DNA of 12,105 nucleotides from JBCBWG01 sp964579305 (lineage in GTDB: Bacteria; Pseudomonadota; Alphaproteobacteria; Rhizobiales; Hyphomicrobiaceae): the NCBI GenBank assembly GCA_964579305.1, contig CAZOGY010000109.1:1-12105 (forward strand), written 5' to 3'. Position numbers and translations under genes: made by a program. Positions 1 to 6,062 of this stretch are shown here, in pieces. The number at the start of each line of letters is the position of its first letter. Position 1 is the stretch's first letter. The notes under the pieces are model-generated. The model saw nothing but the letters and a program-made list of their open reading frames with translations. It did no database searches and was not told the origin of the DNA.

Positions 1-93
1 GCTGTCCCCGCAAAGCCTCCGTGACGCGGCGATCGGCACGCCACATAAGCATTTGTATTTATACGCCACGGCTCGTTTGGCGAATGGCAATTC

Positions 94-254
94 ATGCATG
101 TCGCGTCCAATCGGATTCACGCCCCAAGGCCGCAAAGCGCCCCGGGCCATCGATGTTCGTGTTCGAAACATCGACACGAAAACGGCCCGCCCCCGCGGAG
201 GGCCAACGGCCCGTGAGCGCAACAGAGCTCAAGCAAGGCGCATTTCATGCGACG
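94..254 (-). repeat. Dispersed palindromic repeat, copy 1 (full length, inverted)
   Basis: This 161-bp copy is the reverse complement of the copy at 1614-1774, with about 11 mismatches over the 156-bp core in my hand alignment. Its outer ends are short inverted repeats of the form TGTCG(C/T)(A/G)T. Inside are several hairpin-forming segments, including GGGCC-GTT-GGCCC and a stem built on TCGATGTT/AACATCGA. It lies upstream of the usg-like gene. The rest of the 398-base stretch before that gene (1-93 and 255-398) shows no gene, tRNA or convincing promoter. An open frame at 21-302 is only the repeat read through. Confidence 0.9.
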
Positions 255-398
255 CGCTTTAGCAGTCTATCGCATTGGCTGCCAGAAGCGGAATTTGATT
301 AAGACATTGGCAGGGGGATGAAATTCTGGTGCTTGACGCAGACGACAATCACACCGCACCCTTTCGCCGTGCACGTTGAACGGGAAACGGAGAGCGAA

Positions 399-689
399 AT
401 GGTGTCAAACAAACAGCGTGTCGTTGATGGCGGGTTTGCACAGCAACTGAAAGGATTTTCGCTCACAACAGCGGAAATTCTTTATCGGCTGCCCGACTAC
501 CCAGCCGTCCTGCAATCGTATGTGTGGCAGGACTACGATGAACACCCACGTTTCCCGAAATTAAAAAAGTTTCTGGACTTTTGGCAGGAAAATCTGGACG
601 GGCAATTGTTCAAGGTGCGCGTGGCCCATCGCCATTTGATCACACCTGCGGAAGTCCAAATGGTGAATGGCGAATACCGGCTGAATTAG
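399..689 (+). CDS. usg: Usg-like family protein
   Basis: This is a small (96 aa) protein of the Usg-like family (COG5425/PF06233). The family is typical of alphaproteobacteria, has no known biochemical function, and is named for its occurrence near tryptophan genes. The whole length matches the family pattern: LKGFSLTTAEILYRLPDYP (residues 18-36), then YVWQDYDEHPRFPKL (41-55), FLDFWQENLDG (58-68) and KVRVAHRHLITPAEV (72-86). No signal peptide or membrane segment is visible. I chose the ATG at 399 because a GGAG motif (389-392) sits 6 nt before it and because family members start just before this region. An in-frame ATG at 318 would add 27 unrelated residues. No trp gene is visible nearby, so here it stands alone, downstream of a repeat copy and convergent with the dioxygenase gene. 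Family assignment is from sequence recognition; a tryptophan-linked role is not supported by this context. Confidence 0.88.
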   Translation: MVSNKQRVVDGGFAQQLKGFSLTTAEILYRLPDYPAVLQSYVWQDYDEHPRFPKLKKFLDFWQENLDGQLFKVRVAHRHLITPAEVQMVNGEYRLN

Positions 690-736
690 ATCGCTACGCC
701 AATGGCGATGTCAACGCGGTGCGGGTTGCAAGACCC

Positions 737-786
737 GGTCTGTCGCCACGCCGCCGCGGTCGCGCAGACCGCTTGGAAAAAAGCGG
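737..786. terminator. Possible bidirectional terminator hairpins between convergent genes
   Basis: Between the convergent usg-like and dioxygenase genes lie two inverted repeats. GGTCTG (737-742) pairs with CAGACC (765-770), with a further CGC/GCG pairing inside. CCGCTT (769-774) pairs with AAGCGG (781-786) around a GGAAAA loop. Neither is followed by a clear T run in either direction, so intrinsic termination is only a suggestion based on location and pairing. Confidence 0.28.
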
Positions 787-796
787 GGCGCGGCGA

Positions 797-1585
797 TCAG
801 ACACCCCAACCGTAGGCATCCATGCCGATTACGCCATACTCGACGCTATCGTGTATCCGCACCGCCGGATCGCCGGCACCGGCGCCTAATGCCACGAAAA
901 TTGGAAGCAGGTGTTCGTCCTCGGGATGATTGCGTTCAGCACAGGGCGCTTGGTTGCGGTAATCGAGCAGCGCGTCGCGGTCGCCGGCTTCGATCCGCGC
1001 GCACATCCAGTCTCGGAATTCGCGCACCCATGGCGCCTCGTCTGCATCAATCTCGCGGCCGCGAAATTCAGACAGGTTATGCGTGATGGCACCCGAAGCC
1101 AGGATCAACACACCATCGTCGCGCAACGGCGCCAACGCAGCGCCGACGTCCGCGTGATGTGCGGGTGACGTATGCGGCTGGATGGAGATTTGCGTCACGG
1201 GGATATCGCGCGCGGGATACATCAGATGAAGCGGTGTCCAGACGCCATGATCGCGCCCGCGCTGATCATCCAGCGCCACGGCTTCGCTGAGTTGAGTTCC
1301 AACGCGGTCGGCAATTTGCAGCGCGAGATCGCTCGCGCCAGGCGCATTGTAGGAAATCTCCCATAAGCGCGCATCAAAGCGCGGCCCAAAATCGTAAATC
1401 GTCTCTGGGGCCGCAGCGGTTGCAACCGTTGGCTTGCCAGTTTCCCAATGGGCAGAAACCACCACTATGCCGCGCGGCTGCGCAATAGCGTCGCCGGCCT
1501 GACGCAAGAAATCGTGCGCTGGCGTCTGGCGCACCGCGATTTCCGGCGAGCCGTGTGAAACAAACAGAACGGGCATTCTTGGCAT
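797..1585 (-). CDS. DODA-type extradiol ring-opening dioxygenase family protein (LigB fold)
   Basis: This 262-aa protein is a class III extradiol dioxygenase of the LigB/DODA family (PF02900), related to E. coli YgiD and plant 4,5-DOPA dioxygenase. These enzymes open catechol rings next to the hydroxyls using a His-bound metal. Visible motifs are SHGSP (His11), VVVSAHWE (His46), RDHGVWTPLHLMYP (His113, His120), SGAITHNLSEF (His169) and NHPEDEHLLPIFVALGA (His220, His225). His11, His46 and one of the later histidines are the likely metal ligands. Length fits the family. The ATG at 1585 is preceded by GGAGG with suitable spacing. An upstream ATG at 1621 lies inside the repeat and is rejected. 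The LysR gene is transcribed away from it and may control it. The natural substrate cannot be read from sequence; no other aromatic catabolism genes are present, so DOPA itself is not implied. Confidence 0.9.
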   Translation of the reverse strand: MPRMPVLFVSHGSPEIAVRQTPAHDFLRQAGDAIAQPRGIVVVSAHWETGKPTVATAAAPETIYDFGPRFDARLWEISYNAPGASDLALQIADRVGTQLSEAVALDDQRGRDHGVWTPLHLMYPARDIPVTQISIQPHTSPAHHADVGAALAPLRDDGVLILASGAITHNLSEFRGREIDADEAPWVREFRDWMCARIEAGDRDALLDYRNQAPCAERNHPEDEHLLPIFVALGAGAGDPAVRIHDSVEYGVIGMDAYGWGV

Positions 1586-1613
1586 TGTTGACCTCCGTCC
1601 AGGCTCTAACGCG

Positions 1614-1774
1614 TGTCGCATGAAATGCGCCGCGCTTTCGCTCTGTATCGCTCACGGGCCGTTGGCCCTCCGCGGGGGCGGGCCGTTTTCGTGTCGATGT
1701 TTCGAACACGAACATCGACGGCCCGCGCCGCTTTGCGGCCTTGGGGCGTGAATCCGATTGGATGCGACATCCAT
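1614..1774 (+). repeat. Dispersed palindromic repeat, copy 2 (full length, reference orientation)
   Basis: This full 161-bp copy has perfect 8-bp inverted repeats TGTCGCAT (1614-1621) and ATGCGACA (1762-1769). The 5' end can fold as CGCAT-GAA-ATGCG. The centre contains GCGGGCCG (1678-1685) paired with CGGCCCGC (1719-1726), and TCGATGTT (1694-1701) paired with AACATCGA (1711-1718), forming a long stem with an 8-nt bulge. It is flanked by the 7-bp direct repeat TAACGCG at 1607-1613 and 1775-1781, which could be a target duplication. The copy occupies the divergent dioxygenase/LysR intergenic region, ending 28 bp from the dioxygenase start codon. Confidence 0.9.
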
Positions 1775-1788
1775 TAACGCGACGTCGC

Positions 1789-1803
1789 CTGGACATTGTC
1801 CAG
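1789..1803. promoter_or_regulatory. Candidate LysR-type operator (T-N11-A palindrome)
   Basis: CTGGACATTGTCCAG is a perfect 7+1+7 palindrome. Its inner 13 bases run from T1790 to A1802 and match the T-N11-A rule for LysR-type regulator boxes. It lies about 125 bp upstream of the LysR gene start and 204 bp upstream of the dioxygenase start, as expected for a self-regulating divergent LysR site. No clear -35/-10 pair could be placed on either side. Confidence 0.5.
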
Positions 1804-1926
1804 ACTTTGCTGTGACCGCCACGCTGTGCGACACGGCAGCGCCGAAGACAGTTTGGATCACAGCTTGACTTCTCGACAATTCATGATTTTGACGACGCAT
1901 TGTTGCGAGTGGATTGACCAACCGCC

Positions 1927-2856
1927 ATGGATCGCCTCGACCTCATGCGTACGCTTATCGCGGTCGCTGAAACCGGCAGCTTCACCGCGGCCGGCAAACG
2001 GCTTGGCAAAAGCAAGGCGCTGGTCTCCAAGCACGTTGGCGACCTGGAAGCCGCGCTCGGCGCGCGCTTGTTGAACCGCACGACCCGCCGCGTCGGCGTT
2101 ACCGAAGTCGGCCGCGCCTACATCCAACGCGCTGGCGACCTTCTTTCCGAATTGGATGCGCTGGAAGAAAGCGTGCGCTCCAACGTGGCCGATCCCCGCG
2201 GCCGCCTCAAGATTACTGCCCCACAGGCGTTCGGCGAATTGCAATTGATGGAAATGCTCTGCGCGTTCCAACAGCGGTTCGGGCAAATCGAGCCGGAAGT
2301 GTTTCTGTCGGACCGGATCGTTGACCTCGTCGGCGAGGGCTATGACCTAGCTTTGCGGGTGACCGCACTGCCTGATTCCGGTCTGATCGTGCGCCGATTG
2401 TGCGATGTTCCAATCCACGTGTGTGCATCGCCGGATTATATCGCTCTGCGCGGCCGACCCGTTGAACCGGCTGACCTGGAGCAGCACGACGGGATCGTCG
2501 ATCTCAACATGGCAACGCGCGATCTCTGGCGGGTTATGCCGGACGGCGGCGGCGAACCTGTCAGCGTCCGCGCCCGCACAAAGCTGTCGGTCAATAGCGC
2601 GATCGCCGTGCGCCAGGCCGTGCTTGCCGGCGTCGGGATTGGCGCTTGCCCGGATTTCGTTGTTGCGCGAGACCTTTCACAAAACCGCTTGATATCACTG
2701 TTTGGCGGGATCGCAGAACCGCAACTTGCGATGCATTTGCTGTATCCCCATCGCCTCCATCTGGCAGCCCGCGTGCGTGCATTTATTGATTTCGCAGTCG
2801 CGTGGTATGCCAAAGCCCCGCCCTGGAGACCTGTCGAGATCAACGACCAGACTTAA
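1927..2856 (+). CDS. LysR-family transcriptional regulator
   Basis: This 309-aa protein has the standard LysR layout and length. A winged helix-turn-helix spans residues 1-60, including LMRTLIAVAETGSFTAAGKR, SKALVSKHVGDLEAALGARL and LLNRTTRRVGVTEVGRAY. A linker helix follows (about 61-90), then a periplasmic-binding-protein-like effector domain from GRLKITAP (92-99) to about 295. The sequence style resembles the large DmlR/CrgA-like group. The ATG at 1927 gives the normal N-terminus, although the ribosome site is weak (GGATT about 10 nt upstream). Such regulators usually act as tetramers and often control a divergently transcribed neighbour plus themselves. The neighbour here is the DODA-family dioxygenase, and a palindromic T-N11-A site lies in the shared region. 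The effector is unknown. The stop codon is 4 nt before repeat copy 3. Confidence 0.95.
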   Translation: MDRLDLMRTLIAVAETGSFTAAGKRLGKSKALVSKHVGDLEAALGARLLNRTTRRVGVTEVGRAYIQRAGDLLSELDALEESVRSNVADPRGRLKITAPQAFGELQLMEMLCAFQQRFGQIEPEVFLSDRIVDLVGEGYDLALRVTALPDSGLIVRRLCDVPIHVCASPDYIALRGRPVEPADLEQHDGIVDLNMATRDLWRVMPDGGGEPVSVRARTKLSVNSAIAVRQAVLAGVGIGACPDFVVARDLSQNRLISLFGGIAEPQLAMHLLYPHRLHLAARVRAFIDFAVAWYAKAPPWRPVEINDQT

Positions 2857-2860
2857 AGCG

Positions 2861-2952
2861 TGTCGTATGAAATGCGCCTCGCTTTAGGTATGTTGCGCTC
2901 ACGGGCCGCTTTGCGGCTTTGGGGCGTGAATCCGATTGGACGCGACATGCAT
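2861..2952 (+). repeat. Dispersed palindromic repeat, copy 3 (internal 69-bp deletion)
   Basis: This 92-bp copy has the same orientation as copy 2 and both ends conserved (TGTCGTAT at 2861-2868, ACGCGACA at 2940-2947, then TGCAT). The 69 bases equivalent to 1662-1730 of copy 2 are missing. That deletion runs between two GCCG direct repeats and removes the central hairpins. It lies immediately after the LysR stop codon in a convergent intergenic region. The remaining bases 2953-3062 show no gene or RNA that I recognise. Confidence 0.88.
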
Positions 2953-3062
2953 TCACAGGTGACTGGCATCGCGGGGCCGGTGCCTCGCCCGTGCGTCGTG
3001 GCGCCTGTTGCGTGCCGCACAACGTACGCGACGTAGCCACAATTTCTGTAAGCCCTTGCCTA

Positions 3063-3707
3063 TTAAGCCGAAGGCAGAGCAAACCACGCGCCATCACTCC
3101 ACATCCCAAGCGGCGCATCGGCGGCGTCCTCGCCAGCCCCTGGACCAGACCCTGGACCGGATCCTGGACTGGCCCCTGAAGATGTGCCGCGCGGCGTCGC
3201 CAACTCAACAAGCGTCATTGTCAACGACCGTGTGACAAGCGCTTCAAGCCCGCCGCGCACCCGCACGTATGGCTTAAGACCACCGCCGACCGGCTCAACG
3301 CAAAACCGGAGTGGATGCGCCCTGTCGACCCTGACGAGGTCATCCACGTTCGTGCGAAATGTCAGGACCTGCCTGTCCGGCCGCCCGTAATCCTGCACGT
3401 CAAGCTCGACGGCCAAAAACGGCGCGTCTTCCACCGCAACAACAATCTTTTCGACAGGCGTGACCAGGACGAAGCTGCCGTCGGGCTCACGACGCAAAAT
3501 CCGCGAAAAGAGTTTGACGATACGCTGTCGCCCTATCGGCGAGCCCTGGTATGTCCAGGAACCATCGCGGCGGATGGCAAGGCCGATATCGCCACAATGC
3601 GGCGGGTCCCACGTTTCAACGGGCGGCCGGCGATCACCCAGCGATGCGCGGATCAGCGCATCGAGACCGGAAATCCGTAAGTGCTGATCGTCTTTTGCCA
3701 TGGTCAT
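3063..3707 (-). CDS. DUF1285 domain-containing protein
   Basis: This protein of about 214 aa belongs to the DUF1285 family (PF06938), common in alphaproteobacteria and of unknown function. The diagnostic core is clear: WDPPHCGDIGLAIRRDGSW (33-51), TYQGSPIGRQRIVKLFSRIL (52-71), FVLVTPVEK (79-87) and VEDAPFLAVELDV (92-104). No signal peptide or membrane segment is visible, so it is probably cytoplasmic. The C-terminal tail is unusual: residues 177-192 are a Ser/Gly/Pro/Ala low-complexity run encoded by a 12-bp tandem repeat. The start is uncertain. ATG codons at 3707 and 3701 both fit the family, neither has a strong ribosome site, and the frame stays open to 3803. The gene is divergent from the MoxR operon, an arrangement I recall from related genomes, but a functional link is unproven. 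Confidence 0.88.
   Translation of the reverse strand: MTMAKDDQHLRISGLDALIRASLGDRRPPVETWDPPHCGDIGLAIRRDGSWTYQGSPIGRQRIVKLFSRILRREPDGSFVLVTPVEKIVVAVEDAPFLAVELDVQDYGRPDRQVLTFRTNVDDLVRVDRAHPLRFCVEPVGGGLKPYVRVRGGLEALVTRSLTMTLVELATPRGTSSGASPGSGPGSGPGAGEDAADAPLGMWSDGAWFALPSA
3138..3173. repeat. 12-bp minisatellite inside the DUF1285 gene
   Basis: Three consecutive 12-bp units read CCCTGGACCAGA, CCCTGGACCGGA and TCCTGGACTGGC, followed by a partial unit. The unit length is a multiple of three, so gain or loss of copies would lengthen or shorten the encoded Ser/Gly/Pro tail without changing the frame. Confidence 0.85.
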
Positions 3708-4066
3708 TTCTGGATTTCGTGCGTTGCGGTAAGGCGGCGTCCGCCACAGCGTCGCAAGATCTGCGGCCCACCGTACTGCGCAGCCGCGCGGCTGGCCAGA
3801 CATCGCCCGGCCCCGCCCGCAGGTCGCAGTTAAAGGGACGCAACGCGCCAGTGCAGGTGCGATCGCGGTACCCTCCGTCCCGACACATGAGCAAATGGCA
3901 ACTTGACCGCAACGGGCTCTCGGGCTGGCCTAAGGTATGTGTCGATGGATGCAGGGCCGCAATCGTTTTGCGGTGCAACCGACCACGCTGCACGGGACAA
4001 ACGCAACGCGCAGCGCACCGTGCATAGCCCTCGGCAGGCGTGCGATAACAGCGGACGGAAGGCCAG
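3708..4066. other. Divergent intergenic region between DUF1285 and the MoxR operon
   Basis: These 359 bases separate two divergent genes and should contain both promoters. I see no convincing -35/-10 pair. A TTGACC at 3903-3908 has no -10 at normal spacing. CCGCAA (3957-3962) and TTGCGG (3968-3973) form a small hairpin without a T run, and GCGATCGC is a short palindrome near 3863. A ribosome site (GGAAGG) lies just before the MoxR start. No coding region or tRNA is supported. Confidence 0.6.
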
Positions 4067-5074
4067 ATGACGGCGATACTCGAAGATCCCAATGCAGTCG
4101 CGGCGGAAATTGAGGCGGCAGGAGCCAAGGTCAAACGCGTTCACGCGACCGTTGGCGACGTGATTTTCGGCCAAGATGAAGTTATCGAACACGCGCTGAT
4201 TACGCTGCTTGCGGGCGGCCACGCGCTTTTGATCGGTGTGCCCGGCCTGGCAAAGACGTTGCTGGTGGAGACCTTGGGACGTGTGCTCGGCATCGACGCC
4301 AAGCGCATCCAGTTCACGCCCGACCTGATGCCGTCCGACATCATCGGGGCGGAGGTGCTCGAGGAAGCTGCCGATGCGTCGGGGCGCCGGGCGTTTCGCT
4401 TCATCAAAGGCCCAATCTTCACACAGCTGTTGATGGCCGACGAGATCAACCGTGCCAGCCCCAAGACGCAGTCGGCACTGCTTCAGGCCATGCAGGAACG
4501 CCACGTCACGGTCGCCGGTCATCGCTACGACATCCCCGCACCGTTCCACGTCCTGGCAACGCAGAACCCGCTTGAGCAAGAAGGGACCTACCCCTTGCCC
4601 GAAGCGCAGCTCGACCGCTTCTTGCTGCAGATCGACGTTGGCTACCCCGACAAGGAAGCTGAGCGGCGGATGCTGTTTGCGACGACGGGCACGGCTAAGG
4701 CGGAATTGAGCGCGATCCTGTCCGGCCCGGATCTGATGCATGCCCAGCAGCTCGTTCGTCAGATGCCGGTGCCCGACAGCGTTGTCGAAGCGATCCTGAC
4801 GGTTGTTCGTGCCGCACGTCCGGGTCCGGAAGGCGCCCCTGCCGTCAATGAGGCGATCGCCTGGGGCCCTGGGCCGCGTGCAAGCCAATCGCTCATGCTG
4901 GCCGTGCGTGCCAAGGCCATGCTCGACAATCGCCTCGCACCATCCATCGACGACGTGATCGCGCTTGCTGGCCCTGTGCTGAAACACCGAATGGCGCTGA
5001 ACTTTGCCGCGCGCGCAGAAGGCCAGACGATCGACGCCGTTATCGCTGACCTGACCAAATCGCTGGAGCGCTGA
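4067..5074 (+). CDS. MoxR-family AAA+ ATPase
   Basis: This 335-aa protein is an AAA+ ATPase of the MoxR family (AAA_3 domain), most like the 'MoxR proper' group found beside DUF58 and vWA proteins. Such ATPases work as hexameric, chaperone-like machines with vWA-domain partners, assembling or activating other proteins in the cytoplasm. Visible motifs are Walker A GVPGLAKT (57-64), Walker B LLMADE (121-126) followed by INRASPKTQSALLQAMQE, sensor 1 TQNP (165-168), and LPEAQLDRF (177-185) with the likely arginine finger Arg184. Length is normal for the family and all catalytic residues are present. The ATG at 4067 has GGAAGG 4 nt upstream. It is the first gene of a five-gene operon, and its stop is 4 nt before the DUF58 start. 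The substrate of this complex is unknown. Confidence 0.95.
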   Translation: MTAILEDPNAVAAEIEAAGAKVKRVHATVGDVIFGQDEVIEHALITLLAGGHALLIGVPGLAKTLLVETLGRVLGIDAKRIQFTPDLMPSDIIGAEVLEEAADASGRRAFRFIKGPIFTQLLMADEINRASPKTQSALLQAMQERHVTVAGHRYDIPAPFHVLATQNPLEQEGTYPLPEAQLDRFLLQIDVGYPDKEAERRMLFATTGTAKAELSAILSGPDLMHAQQLVRQMPVPDSVVEAILTVVRAARPGPEGAPAVNEAIAWGPGPRASQSLMLAVRAKAMLDNRLAPSIDDVIALAGPVLKHRMALNFAARAEGQTIDAVIADLTKSLER

Positions 5075-5078
5075 TCTC

Positions 5079-6062
5079 GTGTCGCTGTCGTCACGCATGG
5101 GCCTTGGGGGCGCGCGCAGCGCCTCGCCGAAACGCGATGCAGACGCGCAGGGACGCTCGCTTGTCCGGCGCGAAGCAGAGGCGCACGAGACCGCAGCGCG
5201 CCTGCCCGCACTGCTGATCGAGGCCATGCGCGTCGCCAACACGATCGCGCACGGCATGCACGGCCGCCGCCGCGCCGGTCCCGGCGAGACATTCTGGCAG
5301 TTCCGCCAGTACGGCAGCAACGATGACGCCACGCAGATCGACTGGCGCCGCTCGGCCAGTTCCGATCAGCTCTACGTGCGTGAGCGGGAGTGGGAAGCAG
5401 CCCATACGTTTTGGCTGTGGGCCGATATGTCGGCCTCGATGCGATTTGCCTCTCACCTGTCACCGGTCACCAAGGTCGACCGGGCAACGGTGCTGCTGCT
5501 TGCGTGCGCTGAACTTCTTGTCAACGCAGGCGAGCGCGTGGCTCTGCTGGGGCTGACGCGCCCCACCGCCAATCGCCGCGCCACGCAGCGCTTGATCGAG
5601 GCGTTGGCGCACAATGTCGACGGCCCGATCCTGTCCCAACCATTACCGCCTGCAGAGCGCCTGTCGCGGTTTTCCGGCGCCGTGCTGATCAGCGACTTTC
5701 TGGAACCGATCGCAAGCGTCACTGAACGGATCCGGCATTTGGCGACAAACGGTGTCAGCGGACATCTGATCCAGGTTCTTGATCCGGCCGAGGAAGTGCT
5801 GCCCTACGAGGGGCGTGCCGAATTCGTCGGAATGAGCGGGGACGTGCGTTGGGTGGCCGATCGCACCGAAACCCTGCGCGAGGCCTACCAGGCCAAACTG
5901 CAGGCTCACCGCACAGAGTTGGAAAACCTCACGCGTCGCATCGGTTGGTCGTTTGCCGTCCACCATACGGACCGGCCCGCAACCGAACCTTTGCTGGCCT
6001 TGATCATGCGATTGCAGGCCGCCGGCGGCGCACGGCAAATGTCACAAGCAGGAGCTGGTTGA
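5079..6062 (+). CDS. DUF58 domain-containing protein (vWA-like)
   Basis: This 327-aa protein belongs to the DUF58 family, whose members carry a vWA-like fold and nearly always sit next to a MoxR ATPase, probably as its partner. The family signature GPGETFWQFRQYGSNDDATQ (67-86) continues as IDWRRSASSDQLYVREREWE (87-106), then FWLWADMSASMRF (111-123). That last segment holds an intact DxSxS metal-site motif (Asp116, Ser118, Ser120). No membrane segment is present, unlike longer DUF58 proteins, so it is probably cytoplasmic and acts with the ATPase. I chose the GTG at 5079, with GGAG (5065-5068) upstream and 4 nt from the MoxR stop. An ATG at 5097 is the alternative but lacks a ribosome site. 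The stop overlaps the next start as TGATG, suggesting translational coupling. Confidence 0.92.
   Translation: MSLSSRMGLGGARSASPKRDADAQGRSLVRREAEAHETAARLPALLIEAMRVANTIAHGMHGRRRAGPGETFWQFRQYGSNDDATQIDWRRSASSDQLYVREREWEAAHTFWLWADMSASMRFASHLSPVTKVDRATVLLLACAELLVNAGERVALLGLTRPTANRRATQRLIEALAHNVDGPILSQPLPPAERLSRFSGAVLISDFLEPIASVTERIRHLATNGVSGHLIQVLDPAEEVLPYEGRAEFVGMSGDVRWVADRTETLREAYQAKLQAHRTELENLTRRIGWSFAVHHTDRPATEPLLALIMRLQAAGGARQMSQAGAG

Noticed and set aside
21..302. Open reading frame on the plus strand before the usg-like gene
   Set aside because: Its translated body is repeat copy 1. The same peptide appears from the other copies, and there is no ribosome site or recognisable domain.
1586..1621. 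Upstream ATG (1621) that would lengthen the dioxygenase by 12 residues
   Set aside because: That ATG lies inside the end of repeat copy 2. The ATG at 1585 has a clear GGAGG and gives the family's usual N-terminus.
1865..1893. Promoter with TTGACT for the LysR gene
   Set aside because: The -35 match is good, but the hexamer at 17 bp is TTTGAC, which is not a credible -10.
1..3062. CRISPR array or phage attachment site from the repeats
   Set aside because: The copies are 161 bp, few, in mixed orientation and separated by genes. No cas, integrase or tRNA gene is present.
3825..3895. tRNA-like stretch (GCAGGTGCGATC resembling a T arm) in the divergent intergenic region
   Set aside because: The T loop lacks GTTCGA, the flanking arms do not pair, and no acceptor or anticodon stem could be drawn.
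3903..3940. Sigma-70-like promoter with TTGACC for the MoxR operon
   Set aside because: No acceptable -10 occurs at 16-18 bp; TAAGGT is 22 bp away.
3830..5332. 500-codon open frame on the minus strand
   Set aside because: It is antisense to the MoxR and DUF58 genes, which show full conserved motifs. Long antisense frames are common in G+C-rich DNA, and its translation shows no known domain.
5849..6061. Upstream extension of the DUF4159 gene
   Set aside because: It would overlap the DUF58 gene by over 200 bp. The ATG at 6062 has a ribosome site, overlaps the stop as TGATG and begins a typical BatA-like N-terminus.
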